Notes: a model not told the origin generated them from the letters alone. Shown: positions 25,236 to 32,271, counted from the stretch's first letter. The stretch is 36,131 bases of DNA from Chitinophagales bacterium (GCA_025353485.1 JANXQO010000169.1:1-36131); one strand, 5' to 3'. Numbers and translations: made by a program.

Positions 25236-25979
25236 TTAAGATACTAAGCATAGCGAGGGGTTGGCACCTTTATCAATTTCCGTTTCAAGCCTAATACCTG
25301 AACTTATAGACAATCTAGGTTTGTTCCTATCCCATTCATAAGGTTTATCATCATAATGATAAACTAATCCGTATTCCTTTTTTTCTCCCAGCTCCGTAGG
25401 ATATTTTATAAACGTTACATCAAAAAAATTTTTCCCTGTAAATTTTTTGCTTGAAAAATAGTTATGATAAGATTCAGAGTTGATTTTGCCATCATATCCT
25501 TTTTTCCAAGTGCTATCTTGTTCAGAATTAATATTTGCTACTTTTATAAAATCCCAATCTTCATTAAGCCACTGAAAAAGTGGACCAAATTTTCTTACAT
25601 TGGATGTGTAAAGGATACTATTAGCATAGTCAAGATCTTGAGAAATTGTTAATCTTTTATAATCATTATATTCATAAAAAATTATTTCTATTTTGTCATA
25701 TATATTATCTAATTCTGTACCTTTTGAATATTGATTATTTCTTTCTCCTAATTTTATTTTAGCTTGAATTTCTGCTAAAACGAAATAACTTCCGTGATCA
25801 TAATTTTCATTATCCTTATAAATATTATAACCATTATTTTTCAGAAAAATTTTGACAGCTTCGAAATCTTCTTTTTTACAAAGGGTATTTAAATCATCAA
25901 CTTCTGCATAGTTTAATTGTGCGATGGCTTTAACGCGTGAGATAGTCAATAATAACAAAATAAGGTATATGTGTTTCAT
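25236..25979 (-). CDS. Secreted protein of unknown function
   Basis: A 247-residue protein with a signal peptide (MKHIYLILLLLTISRVKA, cleavage near IAQ-LN). The mature part is polar, rich in Tyr, Asp, Asn and Lys, with no cysteine pairs except C33 (TLCKKEDF) and one near the C-terminus. I recognise no domain. It stands alone on the minus strand, just after the GTCCTGAGTT element. Likely periplasmic or exported. Confidence 0.65.
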   Translation of the reverse strand: MKHIYLILLLLTISRVKAIAQLNYAEVDDLNTLCKKEDFEAVKIFLKNNGYNIYKDNENYDHGSYFVLAEIQAKIKLGERNNQYSKGTELDNIYDKIEIIFYEYNDYKRLTISQDLDYANSILYTSNVRKFGPLFQWLNEDWDFIKVANINSEQDSTWKKGYDGKINSESYHNYFSSKKFTGKNFFDVTFIKYPTELGEKKEYGLVYHYDDKPYEWDRNKPRLSISSGIRLETEIDKGANPSLCLVS

Positions 25980-26096
25980 TTCAATAAATCACGAATTCAA
26001 ATTTACTAATGATTTAATGGAGTTGTAATTATATTTTGTTATAGCAGGAGGTATAAATTCAAAAAAGGATAAGTATTAGATGAGATATTTATAGCC

Positions 26097-26429
26097 TTAG
26101 TGAGGATAATTATTTCTTCCTTGCACACTCACAAATACCGAGAATTTTATTTTATTAATAGCACTTTGTTCTTGAATACTACTTTTCTTTCCTCCGATAT
26201 CCAAAACTTTTATTGAAACTCCGGCATTACCCGAAGTTTCTCCAGATTGAGAACTGGCAATTGAAATATCAAATTCTATTCTTTGATAGCCGCTGGTTGT
26301 TATTTCAATATTTGGACTATCAGTTTTATTATAAGTTTTAACAATATCTTCAGCTGCTGTAGCTATACCATCAATTATTTCTTTTATAGTTTCGGCAATA
26401 AAAGTTTTTAAAGTTACTTCCATGTTCAA
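26097..26429 (-). CDS. Small protein, possibly trypco2-like
   Basis: A 110-residue cytoplasmic protein. A helical N-terminus (TLKTFIAETIKEIIDGIATAA) is followed by strands: PNIEITTSG, RIEFDISIASSQ, GNAGVSIKVLDIGGK and INKIKFSVFVSVQG. This pattern, helix then FD-V-A strands with a Gly-rich turn and a final KIxFSVxV strand, is reminiscent of the trypsin-co-occurring (trypco2) domain found in bacterial conflict systems. No trypsin, NACHT or other effector lies nearby, and the match is by eye only. It may instead be an unrelated small protein. MNM start; an alternative at Met3 is equivalent. Confidence 0.5.
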   Translation of the reverse strand: MNMEVTLKTFIAETIKEIIDGIATAAEDIVKTYNKTDSPNIEITTSGYQRIEFDISIASSQSGETSGNAGVSIKVLDIGGKKSSIQEQSAINKIKFSVFVSVQGRNNYPH

Positions 26430-26596
26430 ATGTTTTTCTCTTGTAATACAAATAACTCATCATTTTATCAAGCAAAAAGCGAAGATGAACAAAGGTATGA
26501 CGTTCAAGTGAGTGACACAACGATGATGCTATGAAAACTATTGCTCACTACCAAATCCCTTTTATAACTCATTGCTTATAATTCGCAACTCATAAT

Positions 26597-26604
26597 TATA
26601 TTTG
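26597..26604 (+). promoter_or_regulatory. TAnnTTTG (-7) promoter box before prfB
   Basis: TATATTTG lies 6 bp before the prfB start, with TTG at 26572-26574 as a possible -33 element. It predicts a nearly leaderless prfB mRNA, so the internal AGGAGG serves frameshifting and not initiation. Confidence 0.4.
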
Positions 26605-26610
26605 CGCCCT

Positions 26611-27700
26611 ATGACAACAGAATATTTAAAATCTATGAGAGACCGTGTGCTGGTTTTGAGGAGGTTTCTTTGACGTTGAGAACCGTGAACAAAAAATAGA
26701 TAACGACAAACAGCTTTCGCTTGCACCCGGATTTTGGGATGATAACCAGCGGGCAACTTCCATTTTAAAAGAAACTAAGGTTAACGACTATTGGGTAAAC
26801 ATGTACCGTGATGTGGAATCGGCGGTAGATGATTTTGCTGTGCTGTTCGACTTTTGGAAAGAGGGTGAAGCCACTGAAGAGGAAGTGAAGGAAGCCTACA
26901 CCAAAGCGCTGCAGCAAATTGAAGATGCTGAGTTTAAAAGCACACTCAACAAACCGGAGGATGAATTGCCTGCGGTGTTACAAATAAACAGTGGTGCCGG
27001 CGGTACGGAAAGCCAGGATTGGGCGGAGATGCTGTTACGTATGTATCGGATGTATGGCGAAAAGCAGGGCTGGCAGGTTAGTGAGCTGGATTACCAGGCT
27101 GGTGATGGGGCAGGAATTAAAAGCGCTACGCTGCAGTTTGATGGCGCTTTTGCTTTTGGTTTTTTAAAAGCAGAGAGCGGTGTCCATCGTCTTGTTCGCA
27201 TTTCTCCGTTCGACAGTAATGCCCGGCGCCATACAAGTTTTGCCAGCGTGTATGTTTACCCGTTGATTGATGATAGTATTGATATTAAAGTAAATCCTGC
27301 GGATGTGGAATGGAGTTTCTTTAGAAGCGGCGGCAGTGGAGGACAAAATGTAAACAAGGTAGAAACCGCTGTACGACTGGTTCACAAGCCTTCAGGATTT
27401 ATTGTTGAATGTCAGCAGGCACGTACACAAGGCGAGAATCGTGAGAAAGCAATGACGATGCTTAAAAGCCGCCTGTATGAAGAGGAAATGCGCAAACGAC
27501 AGGAAGTGTTGGATGCTTCTAACGCAGGCAAGAAAAAAATAGAGTGGGGAAGCCAGATACGCAGCTATGTTTTTCATCCTTACAAAATGATAAAGGATCA
27601 CCGCACTGATTATGAAGTTGGCAATGTTGGTCCGGTGATGGATGGGGAACTGGCTGGATTTATAAAGGCGTATTTGATGATGGAGGCAACACCCTCCTAA
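26611..27700 (+). CDS. prfB: Peptide chain release factor 2, with programmed +1 frameshift
   Basis: RF2 releases the peptide at UGA and UAA stops. The gene starts at ATG 26611 and reads 20 codons ([20 protein letters not shown]) to an in-frame TGA at 26671. Just before it lies AGGAGG (26659-26664), then TTT CTT TGA C, the classic RF2 frameshift signal. Skipping one base continues in the +1 frame at 26672 ([10 protein letters not shown]...), so the coding join is 26611-26670 plus 26672-27700, giving 362 residues. The SPF anticodon-like motif is at 198-200 and the catalytic GGQ at 243-245. The known logic is autoregulation: low RF2 slows termination at the TGA and allows the shift. The last codons and the stop (27698-27700) fall in a repeat of the CTCCC family. 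Confidence 0.96.
26659..26674 (+). promoter_or_regulatory. prfB +1 programmed frameshift site
   Basis: AGGAGGTTTCTTTGAC: the internal Shine-Dalgarno AGGAGG is followed by TTT, the slippery codon CTT and the TGA stop, with C after the stop weakening termination. The spacing (3 bases between AGGAGG and CTT) is the classic one. Ribosomes shift by +1 at CTT and continue at GAC. Confidence 0.95.
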
Positions 27701-27739
27701 ATCTGACACCCTCCTAAATCCTCCCTAAAGGGAGGACTT
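27692..27739 (+). repeat. CTCCC palindromic repeat R1, with a partial copy at the prfB stop
   Basis: CCCTCCTAAATC occurs at 27692-27703 and is repeated at 27709-27720, where it continues into CTCCCTAAAGGGAG-type hairpin sequence. The first, partial copy contains the last two prfB codons and its TAA stop. The hairpin could also act as the prfB terminator. Confidence 0.85.
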
Positions 27740-27793
27740 GTGCAGACTCTAAAATCTTAAACCACTTTTCTTATTTTGGGCATACTGAAGTAA

Positions 27794-27821
27794 CCCTCTA
27801 AATCTCCCTAAAGGGAGACTT
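27794..27821 (+). repeat. CTCCC palindromic repeat R2
   Basis: CCCTCTAAATCTCCCTAAAG and the rest of the hairpin, followed by a less conserved tail ending in TTTCTTATTTTG that R1 and, in part, R3 share. Unit spacing is 85 bp from R1. Confidence 0.85.
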
Positions 27822-27913
27822 GTGAAGTCTGTAATGTTTTGAAAGAGTTTCTTATTTTGCTTTCAAATTTTCTGTATGGAATAGAATATGTTTTTTGGTG
27901 CTTGGAAATTAAA

Positions 27914-27941
27914 TCCTCTAAATCTCCCTAAAGGGAGACTT
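27914..27941 (+). repeat. CTCCC palindromic repeat R3
   Basis: Near-identical to R2 (first base T instead of C), 120 bp further on. Same orientation as R1 and R2. Confidence 0.85.
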
Positions 27942-28029
27942 TGCAGTTCTCTAAGATTTAAAATACTTTTCTTAGATTAGACTTCAAAAGCCACTCTCTA
28001 AATATATCTTCAATATTTATGTACTCCGT

Positions 28030-28057
28030 AAGTCTCCCTTTAGGGAGATTTAGAGGG
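28030..28057 (-). repeat. CTCCC palindromic repeat R4 (inverted)
   Basis: Reverse complement of R2, ending 16 bp before the DUF559 start codon. The unit therefore forms part of the gene's leader. Confidence 0.85.
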
Positions 28058-28073
28058 TTATAAACTTTTATCT

Positions 28074-28433
28074 ATGGAAGAAAATATGTTTTTGGGTGCA
28101 TCAAAAATAATATTTGAGAATGCGAAAGAGTTGCGCAAGAACATGACTGATGCTGAGAAAATTTTGTGGGGATATTTAAAGGTAAAACCAGATGGATATA
28201 AATTCCGAAGACAACATCCTTTAGGGATTTATATTGCAGATTTTTATTGTCATAAATTAAAATTAGTTATTGAACTTGATGGAAGTATTTATAATAATGA
28301 AGAAGTAAGATTAAACGATGAGGTAAGACAGAAATTAATTGAAGAAGATGGATTAACTGTAATGCGATTTAATAACACCGAGATATTTAATGATATTGCA
28401 AATGTTGTAAAAGTAATCCATGCAAAATTTTAG
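28074..28433 (+). CDS. DUF559 family endonuclease-like protein (PD-(D/E)XK)
   Basis: A 119-residue protein of the DUF559 family, related to very-short-patch-repair (Vsr) endonucleases. The N-terminal RKNMTDAEKILWGYLK and FRRQHPLG blocks are typical, followed by the core GIYIADFYCHKLKLVIELDG with candidate catalytic D56, E67 and D69, and DEVRQKLIEEDGLTVMRFNN. It is single-domain and has no signal peptide. A CTCCC repeat lies 16 bp upstream (R4) and another 9 bp downstream (R5), both in the same orientation. It lies between the convergent prfB and KTSC-protein genes. Codon use is AT-rich like its neighbours. Nuclease activity is inferred from the fold. Confidence 0.9.
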   Translation: MEENMFLGASKIIFENAKELRKNMTDAEKILWGYLKVKPDGYKFRRQHPLGIYIADFYCHKLKLVIELDGSIYNNEEVRLNDEVRQKLIEEDGLTVMRFNNTEIFNDIANVVKVIHAKF

Positions 28434-28442
28434 AAGTTTCGT

Positions 28443-28471
28443 AAGTCTTCCCTTTAGGGAGATTTAGAGGG
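28443..28471 (-). repeat. CTCCC palindromic repeat R5 (inverted)
   Basis: Nearly identical to R4 with one extra T in the loop-side stem, placed directly downstream of the DUF559 stop codon. R4 and R5 flank the gene as direct repeats. Confidence 0.85.
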
Positions 28472-28524
28472 TGACAGAACATTGATACAAAAATGTAAAA
28501 AACCTGGTTCAGCATATACTCCCA

Positions 28525-28552
28525 AAGTCTCCCTTTAGGGAGATTTAGAGGG
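28525..28552 (-). repeat. CTCCC palindromic repeat R6 (inverted), overlaps the KTSC gene end
   Basis: Same 28-bp unit as R4. Its outer CTCTAA supplies the TAA stop (28545-28547) and one upstream codon of the KTSC-protein gene on the minus strand. Confidence 0.9.
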
Positions 28553-29768
28553 TTAACTCCCTGTACTCATACTTTTCTTTTATCACCCTGTTATAATATT
28601 CCCCCAAAGATTTAGCTTCCATAAAATCCATGTATTCTTCCAAAGGCACATTGAAGTATTTATATACTCTTCCTGTCTCTAAAATTTCCACTTCCAGTAT
28701 TTGTTTATCCTCGTTGTAACCGATGGATTTTATCGCGGTTGACTTTACAGGTTCACGTTTCATGTTTGATTCATTTGGTAATACTTTACTTAACCACTTC
28801 ATATATCGTACCGTTTTTATGCGGTTCTTATTTTTTGCCATATCTGTCACCATATCCTTACGGGGCAGTGACTTCCAGGCAACAGGTGTACCATATTTAT
28901 TTTCTGTTTCCTGTAGATGATCCAATGCTGTAAGTGTAAATGCATGCAGTATACTCATGCGTTGAATTGTTCTTAATTTATTTTTTATGGGAGCATCACA
29001 GGCAGAAACTTTTTCATGAAGATTCATACATTCCTCAAGAAAAAATTTTCTTACATTTTTTATAAAGGGAGCTGTATTGAAATAAGTTTTTATTCCTTCC
29101 TGCGTATCAAAATAAATATCAAAACTGTCATTGGTTAATTGCCCCACTATTGCTGATTGATAAATGAATCGTAATTCTTCGCTGCTCCATTTTTCATCAA
29201 GGATTGAAGCAAACATTAAAGAAGTATGTCCATTTTTTTCCCTGCAGATATCTACAATTTCTTCTAATGAAATAGTCGGATCAGATTGTTTTACTGAAGC
29301 TGCCTGCCATTGTAAAGCCATTTTTAGTTGTGATAAATATTCGGGAGATAATGTGTAGAATTTTTGCAACTCTTTATTTAATGCAACCAACAGTTTGGCT
29401 TTTGTTTCCAGTTCTTCTTCATTTACATTATTGGAGAGTAAATTAAAAATTTGTTGTCTTGTAAAATTATTTTCATCAATCAGATCATCACATAAAGTAG
29501 CCATTGCGCCAACGAGCGTTAATCTTTTACGTTCATCATTTGTAAGCTTTCTTCTTTTTAATGTTAGATACATTTGTGCGCAGGCAAGAACTGTGTACAT
29601 AGGATAATAAAAAAGCACTTTCTTTTTTTCTGATGCAGATAATTCATATCCTAATCTTCTGCAATGCTTTTCTACCAACGGTTTTAAAAAAGACTTAATA
29701 AAAGCAAGTTGCTTATACCCAGACCAGCTAAGTCGTAAACCATATATCGTTAACTGTAAATAATTCAT
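28545..29768 (-). CDS. Isoprenoid-synthase-like helical domain fused to a KTSC domain
   Basis: A 407-residue protein. The N-terminal 300 residues are all-helical with two class I isoprenoid-synthase-like metal motifs: DDLID (94-98) and NDSFDIYFD (213-221), the position and spacing of the aspartate-rich and NSE/DTE motifs. The C-terminal 67 residues (VKSTAIKSIGYNED..., VYKYFNVPLEEYMDF) are a KTSC domain, which resembles an RNA/lysyl-tRNA-related small fold of unknown role. A TTG at 29777 would add 3 residues, but it lies within a TAnnTTTG promoter box (29775-29782), so ATG 29768 is preferred. The substrate is unknown and no terpene genes are nearby. The last codons lie in repeat R6. Confidence 0.7.
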   Translation of the reverse strand: MNYLQLTIYGLRLSWSGYKQLAFIKSFLKPLVEKHCRRLGYELSASEKKKVLFYYPMYTVLACAQMYLTLKRRKLTNDERKRLTLVGAMATLCDDLIDENNFTRQQIFNLLSNNVNEEELETKAKLLVALNKELQKFYTLSPEYLSQLKMALQWQAASVKQSDPTISLEEIVDICREKNGHTSLMFASILDEKWSSEELRFIYQSAIVGQLTNDSFDIYFDTQEGIKTYFNTAPFIKNVRKFFLEECMNLHEKVSACDAPIKNKLRTIQRMSILHAFTLTALDHLQETENKYGTPVAWKSLPRKDMVTDMAKNKNRIKTVRYMKWLSKVLPNESNMKREPVKSTAIKSIGYNEDKQILEVEILETGRVYKYFNVPLEEYMDFMEAKSLGEYYNRVIKEKYEYRELTL

Positions 29769-29774
29769 TGCTTT

Positions 29775-29782
29775 CAAATATA
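29775..29782 (-). promoter_or_regulatory. TAnnTTTG (-7) box before the isoprenoid-synthase-like/KTSC gene
   Basis: On the minus strand TATATTTG lies 6 bp before the ATG at 29768 and overlaps the alternative TTG start at 29777, which argues against that start. Confidence 0.4.
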
Positions 29783-29850
29783 GAAAGTTTTAGCAGTGTT
29801 CTTTCATATAAAAGCGAATGGTTAATTTTACCCGGCATTAAATAAATTAT

Positions 29851-31491
29851 ATGAACTACGGAGATTTTTATTACCCGATGCCGGTTAACGAAACGGTACT
29901 GAGTTATGCGCCGGGAACTGCTGAAAGAAAAATTTTGCAGGAAACTTTAAAGGAATTAAAAAGTAAGAAGATAGATATACCGATGTATATTGGGTCAGAG
30001 GAAGTAAGAACAGGAAATAAAGAAGAGATACGTGCGCCGCATGAAATAGAACATGTGTTGGGAACTTTTCACCGGGGAAATGCAGCTCATGTAAAAAAGG
30101 CAATTAATGCAGCAATGAAGGTGAGGGAGAAGTGGGCAAACGCAACATGGGAGAACCGTGCAAATATTTTTTTAAAAGCTGCAGAATTAATGGCAACAAA
30201 ATACCGCCCTTACATTGTTGGTACAACCATGCTTGGGCAAAGTAAAAACCCTTACCAGGCTGAGATAGATGCGGCATGTGAGCTGATAGATTTTCTTCGT
30301 TTTAATGTTCATTTTTTAAGTGAAATATATAGGCAGCAACCCATTAGTAGTCCGGGTATACACAACAGGATGGAGTATCGTCCGCTGGAAGGATTTGTTC
30401 TTGCAATTACTCCATTTAATTTTACAGCTATTGGTGGTAACCTACCAACAAGTGCAGCCATGTGCGGCAATGTTGTTGTATGGAAATGCGCCAACACACA
30501 GGTTTACAGCGCACAGATGTTCATGCGTATTTTAAAAGAAGCTGGTTTGCCTGATGGTGTAATCAATTTAATTTTTGTTGATGGTCCAACGATTGGCGAA
30601 GTATGTTTTAGCAGTCCTGATTTCGCAGGCGTGCATTTTACCGGAAGCACAGGAGTTTTTAATAGCATGTGGAAGACGATAGGAGAGAACACAAAAATTT
30701 ATAAATCATATCCACGCATTGTTGGTGAAACAGGCGGTAAAGATTTTGTTATCGCTCACAAAACTGCAGATGTTGATACAGTTGTTACAGCCTTATGTCG
30801 CGGCGCTTTTGAATACCAGGGACAAAAATGTTCTGCTGCTTCAAGGGCATACATTCCATCCAATCTTGCGCAGCAAATAAAAAAGAAAATGGTTGCAGCA
30901 ATAAAAACAATGAAGATGGGAAGCGTTGAAGATTTCTCCAATTTTATAAATGCTGTGATTGATGAAAAGAGTTTTGATAAGTTGCAGGGGTATTTAAAAC
31001 AGGTAAGAAAAGAGAAAAATGCAAAAATATTGGTAGGAGGTAAGTGTGATAAAACAAATGGATATTTTATTGAGCCAACTGTTATTGAAGTTACTGATCC
31101 AAATTATGTAACCATGTGTGAAGAGTTGTTTGGGCCGATACTTACGATCTATGTTTACAATGAAAATAAATTTGAAGATGCATTACGCCTTGTTGATTCA
31201 ACTTCGCCTTATGCATTAACAGGCGCAATTATTTCGCAGGACAGGTTTGCTATTGAACTGGCAACAAAAAAACTTCGCAATGCCGCAGGTAATTTTTACA
31301 TCAATGATAAACCAACAGGCGCAGTTGTAGGCCAGCAGCCATTTGGCGGTGCAAGAGGAAGCGGTACCAATGATAAAGCAGGAAGTATTTTAAATCTTTA
31401 CCGCTGGCTAAGTGCAAGAACGATAAAAGAAACTTTTGTTCCGGTTACAGATTACCGTTATCCGTTTATGCAACAGGAAGGAGGGATTTAA
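29851..31491 (+). CDS. pruA: L-glutamate gamma-semialdehyde (delta-1-pyrroline-5-carboxylate) dehydrogenase
   Basis: A 546-residue aldehyde dehydrogenase, the stand-alone P5CDH length. It oxidises glutamate semialdehyde to glutamate with NAD in proline breakdown. The catalytic Cys327 is in YQGQKCSAASR, the general base E293 in VGETGGKDF, and PFNFTAIGGNLP and FTGSTGVF form the NAD-binding parts. The C-terminal QQPFGGARGSGTNDKAG is typical of P5CDH. The N-terminal NYGDFYYPMPVNETVLSYAPGT is the usual bacteroidete start. It is the first gene of the plus-strand cluster and no proline dehydrogenase is adjacent. Confidence 0.95.
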   Translation: MNYGDFYYPMPVNETVLSYAPGTAERKILQETLKELKSKKIDIPMYIGSEEVRTGNKEEIRAPHEIEHVLGTFHRGNAAHVKKAINAAMKVREKWANATWENRANIFLKAAELMATKYRPYIVGTTMLGQSKNPYQAEIDAACELIDFLRFNVHFLSEIYRQQPISSPGIHNRMEYRPLEGFVLAITPFNFTAIGGNLPTSAAMCGNVVVWKCANTQVYSAQMFMRILKEAGLPDGVINLIFVDGPTIGEVCFSSPDFAGVHFTGSTGVFNSMWKTIGENTKIYKSYPRIVGETGGKDFVIAHKTADVDTVVTALCRGAFEYQGQKCSAASRAYIPSNLAQQIKKKMVAAIKTMKMGSVEDFSNFINAVIDEKSFDKLQGYLKQVRKEKNAKILVGGKCDKTNGYFIEPTVIEVTDPNYVTMCEELFGPILTIYVYNENKFEDALRLVDSTSPYALTGAIISQDRFAIELATKKLRNAAGNFYINDKPTGAVVGQQPFGGARGSGTNDKAGSILNLYRWLSARTIKETFVPVTDYRYPFMQQEGGI

Positions 31492-31503
31492 AGGTACGAT
31501 CTT

Positions 31504-31560
31504 AGATGTACGAAGTACGATGTAAGAAGTAAGAAAAAAGATGTAAGAGATAAGAAGTAA
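31504..31560. repeat. GATGTA/GTACGA low-complexity repeat after pruA
   Basis: Iterated AGATGTACGA, GATGTAAGA and AGAAGTAA units, related to the tract at 8595-8630. Located between pruA and pyrR. Confidence 0.6.
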
Positions 31561-31598
31561 ATTTATATTTAATTCATTTACCAATAAAATTAATTAAG

Positions 31599-31617
31599 CC
31601 CCTTTAGGGGTTGGGGT
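31599..31617 (+). repeat. CCCCTTTAGGGG hairpin in the pyrR leader
   Basis: CCCCTTTAGGGG (a 4-bp stem around TTTA) followed by TTGGGGT and immediately the pyrR ATG. This is a dispersed Bacteroidota-type hairpin and it forms the end of the pyrR 5' leader, where a ribosome binding site would be expected. Confidence 0.65.
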
Positions 31618-32127
31618 ATGCAAACCATTCTTGATAAAAATCAGTTACATCTTACCATTCAAAGGTTAGCGCATCAGTTGGTGGAGAATCATCCTGATAT
31701 TGAGAATGTAGCGTTGATAGGAATTCAAACGGGTGGAATTTATTTGGCTGATAAAATTGTTGAAGTATTAAAAGCGATCAATAAAGAAAAAAAAATCCAG
31801 TACGGAAAACTTGACATTACTTTTTACAGGGATGATATTCGGAAAGAGTTGCATGTTCCTAATCATACAGAAATTCCATTCTCAATCGATAATAAAAAAG
31901 TGGTGTTGATTGATGATGTTTTATTTACCGGAAGAACCATTCGTGCTGCATTGGATGCTTTACAGGATTTTGGCCGTCCGCAAAAAGTCGAACTTTGCGT
32001 TTTAATTGACAGAAAGTCGAGCCGCCAATTGCCCATCCAGCCTGATTATTGCGGCAAAGCGATCGATTCAATAATTACAGAAACCGTAAAAGTGAAATGG
32101 GATAGGGAGGAGGTTGTTTTATTTTAG
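31618..32127 (+). CDS. pyrR: PyrR-type uracil phosphoribosyltransferase/regulator
   Basis: A 169-residue phosphoribosyltransferase of the PyrR family. The PRPP-binding loop is VVLIDDVLFTGRT (residues 95-107), and GIQTGGIYLA is the uracil/PRPP-binding turn. The conserved TFYRDDI and DRKSSRQLPIQPDYCGKAID are PyrR hallmarks. In Gram-positive bacteria PyrR binds the pyr mRNA leader to cause attenuation, and it has uracil phosphoribosyltransferase activity. Here no PyrR-binding hairpin with terminator is visible ahead of pyrB, so the enzymatic role is the safer call. It heads the pyrR-pyrB pair, 144 bp apart. Confidence 0.93.
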   Translation: MQTILDKNQLHLTIQRLAHQLVENHPDIENVALIGIQTGGIYLADKIVEVLKAINKEKKIQYGKLDITFYRDDIRKELHVPNHTEIPFSIDNKKVVLIDDVLFTGRTIRAALDALQDFGRPQKVELCVLIDRKSSRQLPIQPDYCGKAIDSIITETVKVKWDREEVVLF

Positions 32128-32138
32128 ATTAAAAAATT

Positions 32139-32224
32139 AACCCGCAGGAGAACAAGAGTAAAAGGAGTTCACCAGAGTAATTTATAATCTCTGCGTGACT
32201 CTGCTTCTTCTTTCTCTGCGGTGG
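32139..32224. repeat. Imperfect inverted repeat between pyrR and pyrB
   Basis: The arm 32139-32177 is an imperfect reverse complement of 32189-32224 (CTCTGCG and CTGCGGT motifs on the right; CCGCAG and CCAGAG on the left), about 36-39 bp per arm with an 11-bp loop. A long hairpin of this sort can be a dispersed repeat or an mRNA structure. It fills most of the pyrR-pyrB gap. Confidence 0.6.
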
Positions 32225-32256
32225 AGCAAAATATTAATTTTATTAAACTTTTGCAT

Positions 32257-32264
32257 TAGCTTTG
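32257..32264 (+). promoter_or_regulatory. TAnnTTTG (-7) box before pyrB
   Basis: TAGCTTTG lies 7 bp before the pyrB ATG, matching the Bacteroidota -7 consensus and predicting a leaderless pyrB transcript independent of pyrR. Confidence 0.4.
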
Positions 32265-32271
32265 ATTTTTA

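Noticed and set aside
26801-27700. prfB as a 299-codon gene starting at ATG 26801
   Set aside because: The reading frame continues upstream to a canonical frameshift site and a normal RF2 N-terminus, so 26801 is an internal Met.
27392-27709. Minus-strand open frame opposite the end of prfB
   Set aside because: Antisense of conserved RF2 sequence; no start context, no known domain.
27692-28552. CRISPR array
   Set aside because: Units are palindromic, occur in both orientations, have spacings from tens to hundreds of bp, and contain a gene; no cas genes are present.
32128-32271. Gram-positive style PyrR attenuator
   Set aside because: No terminator with a T-run and no typical PyrR-binding loop sequence is visible; the hairpin looks like a dispersed repeat. 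Kept only as a low-interest hypothesis.
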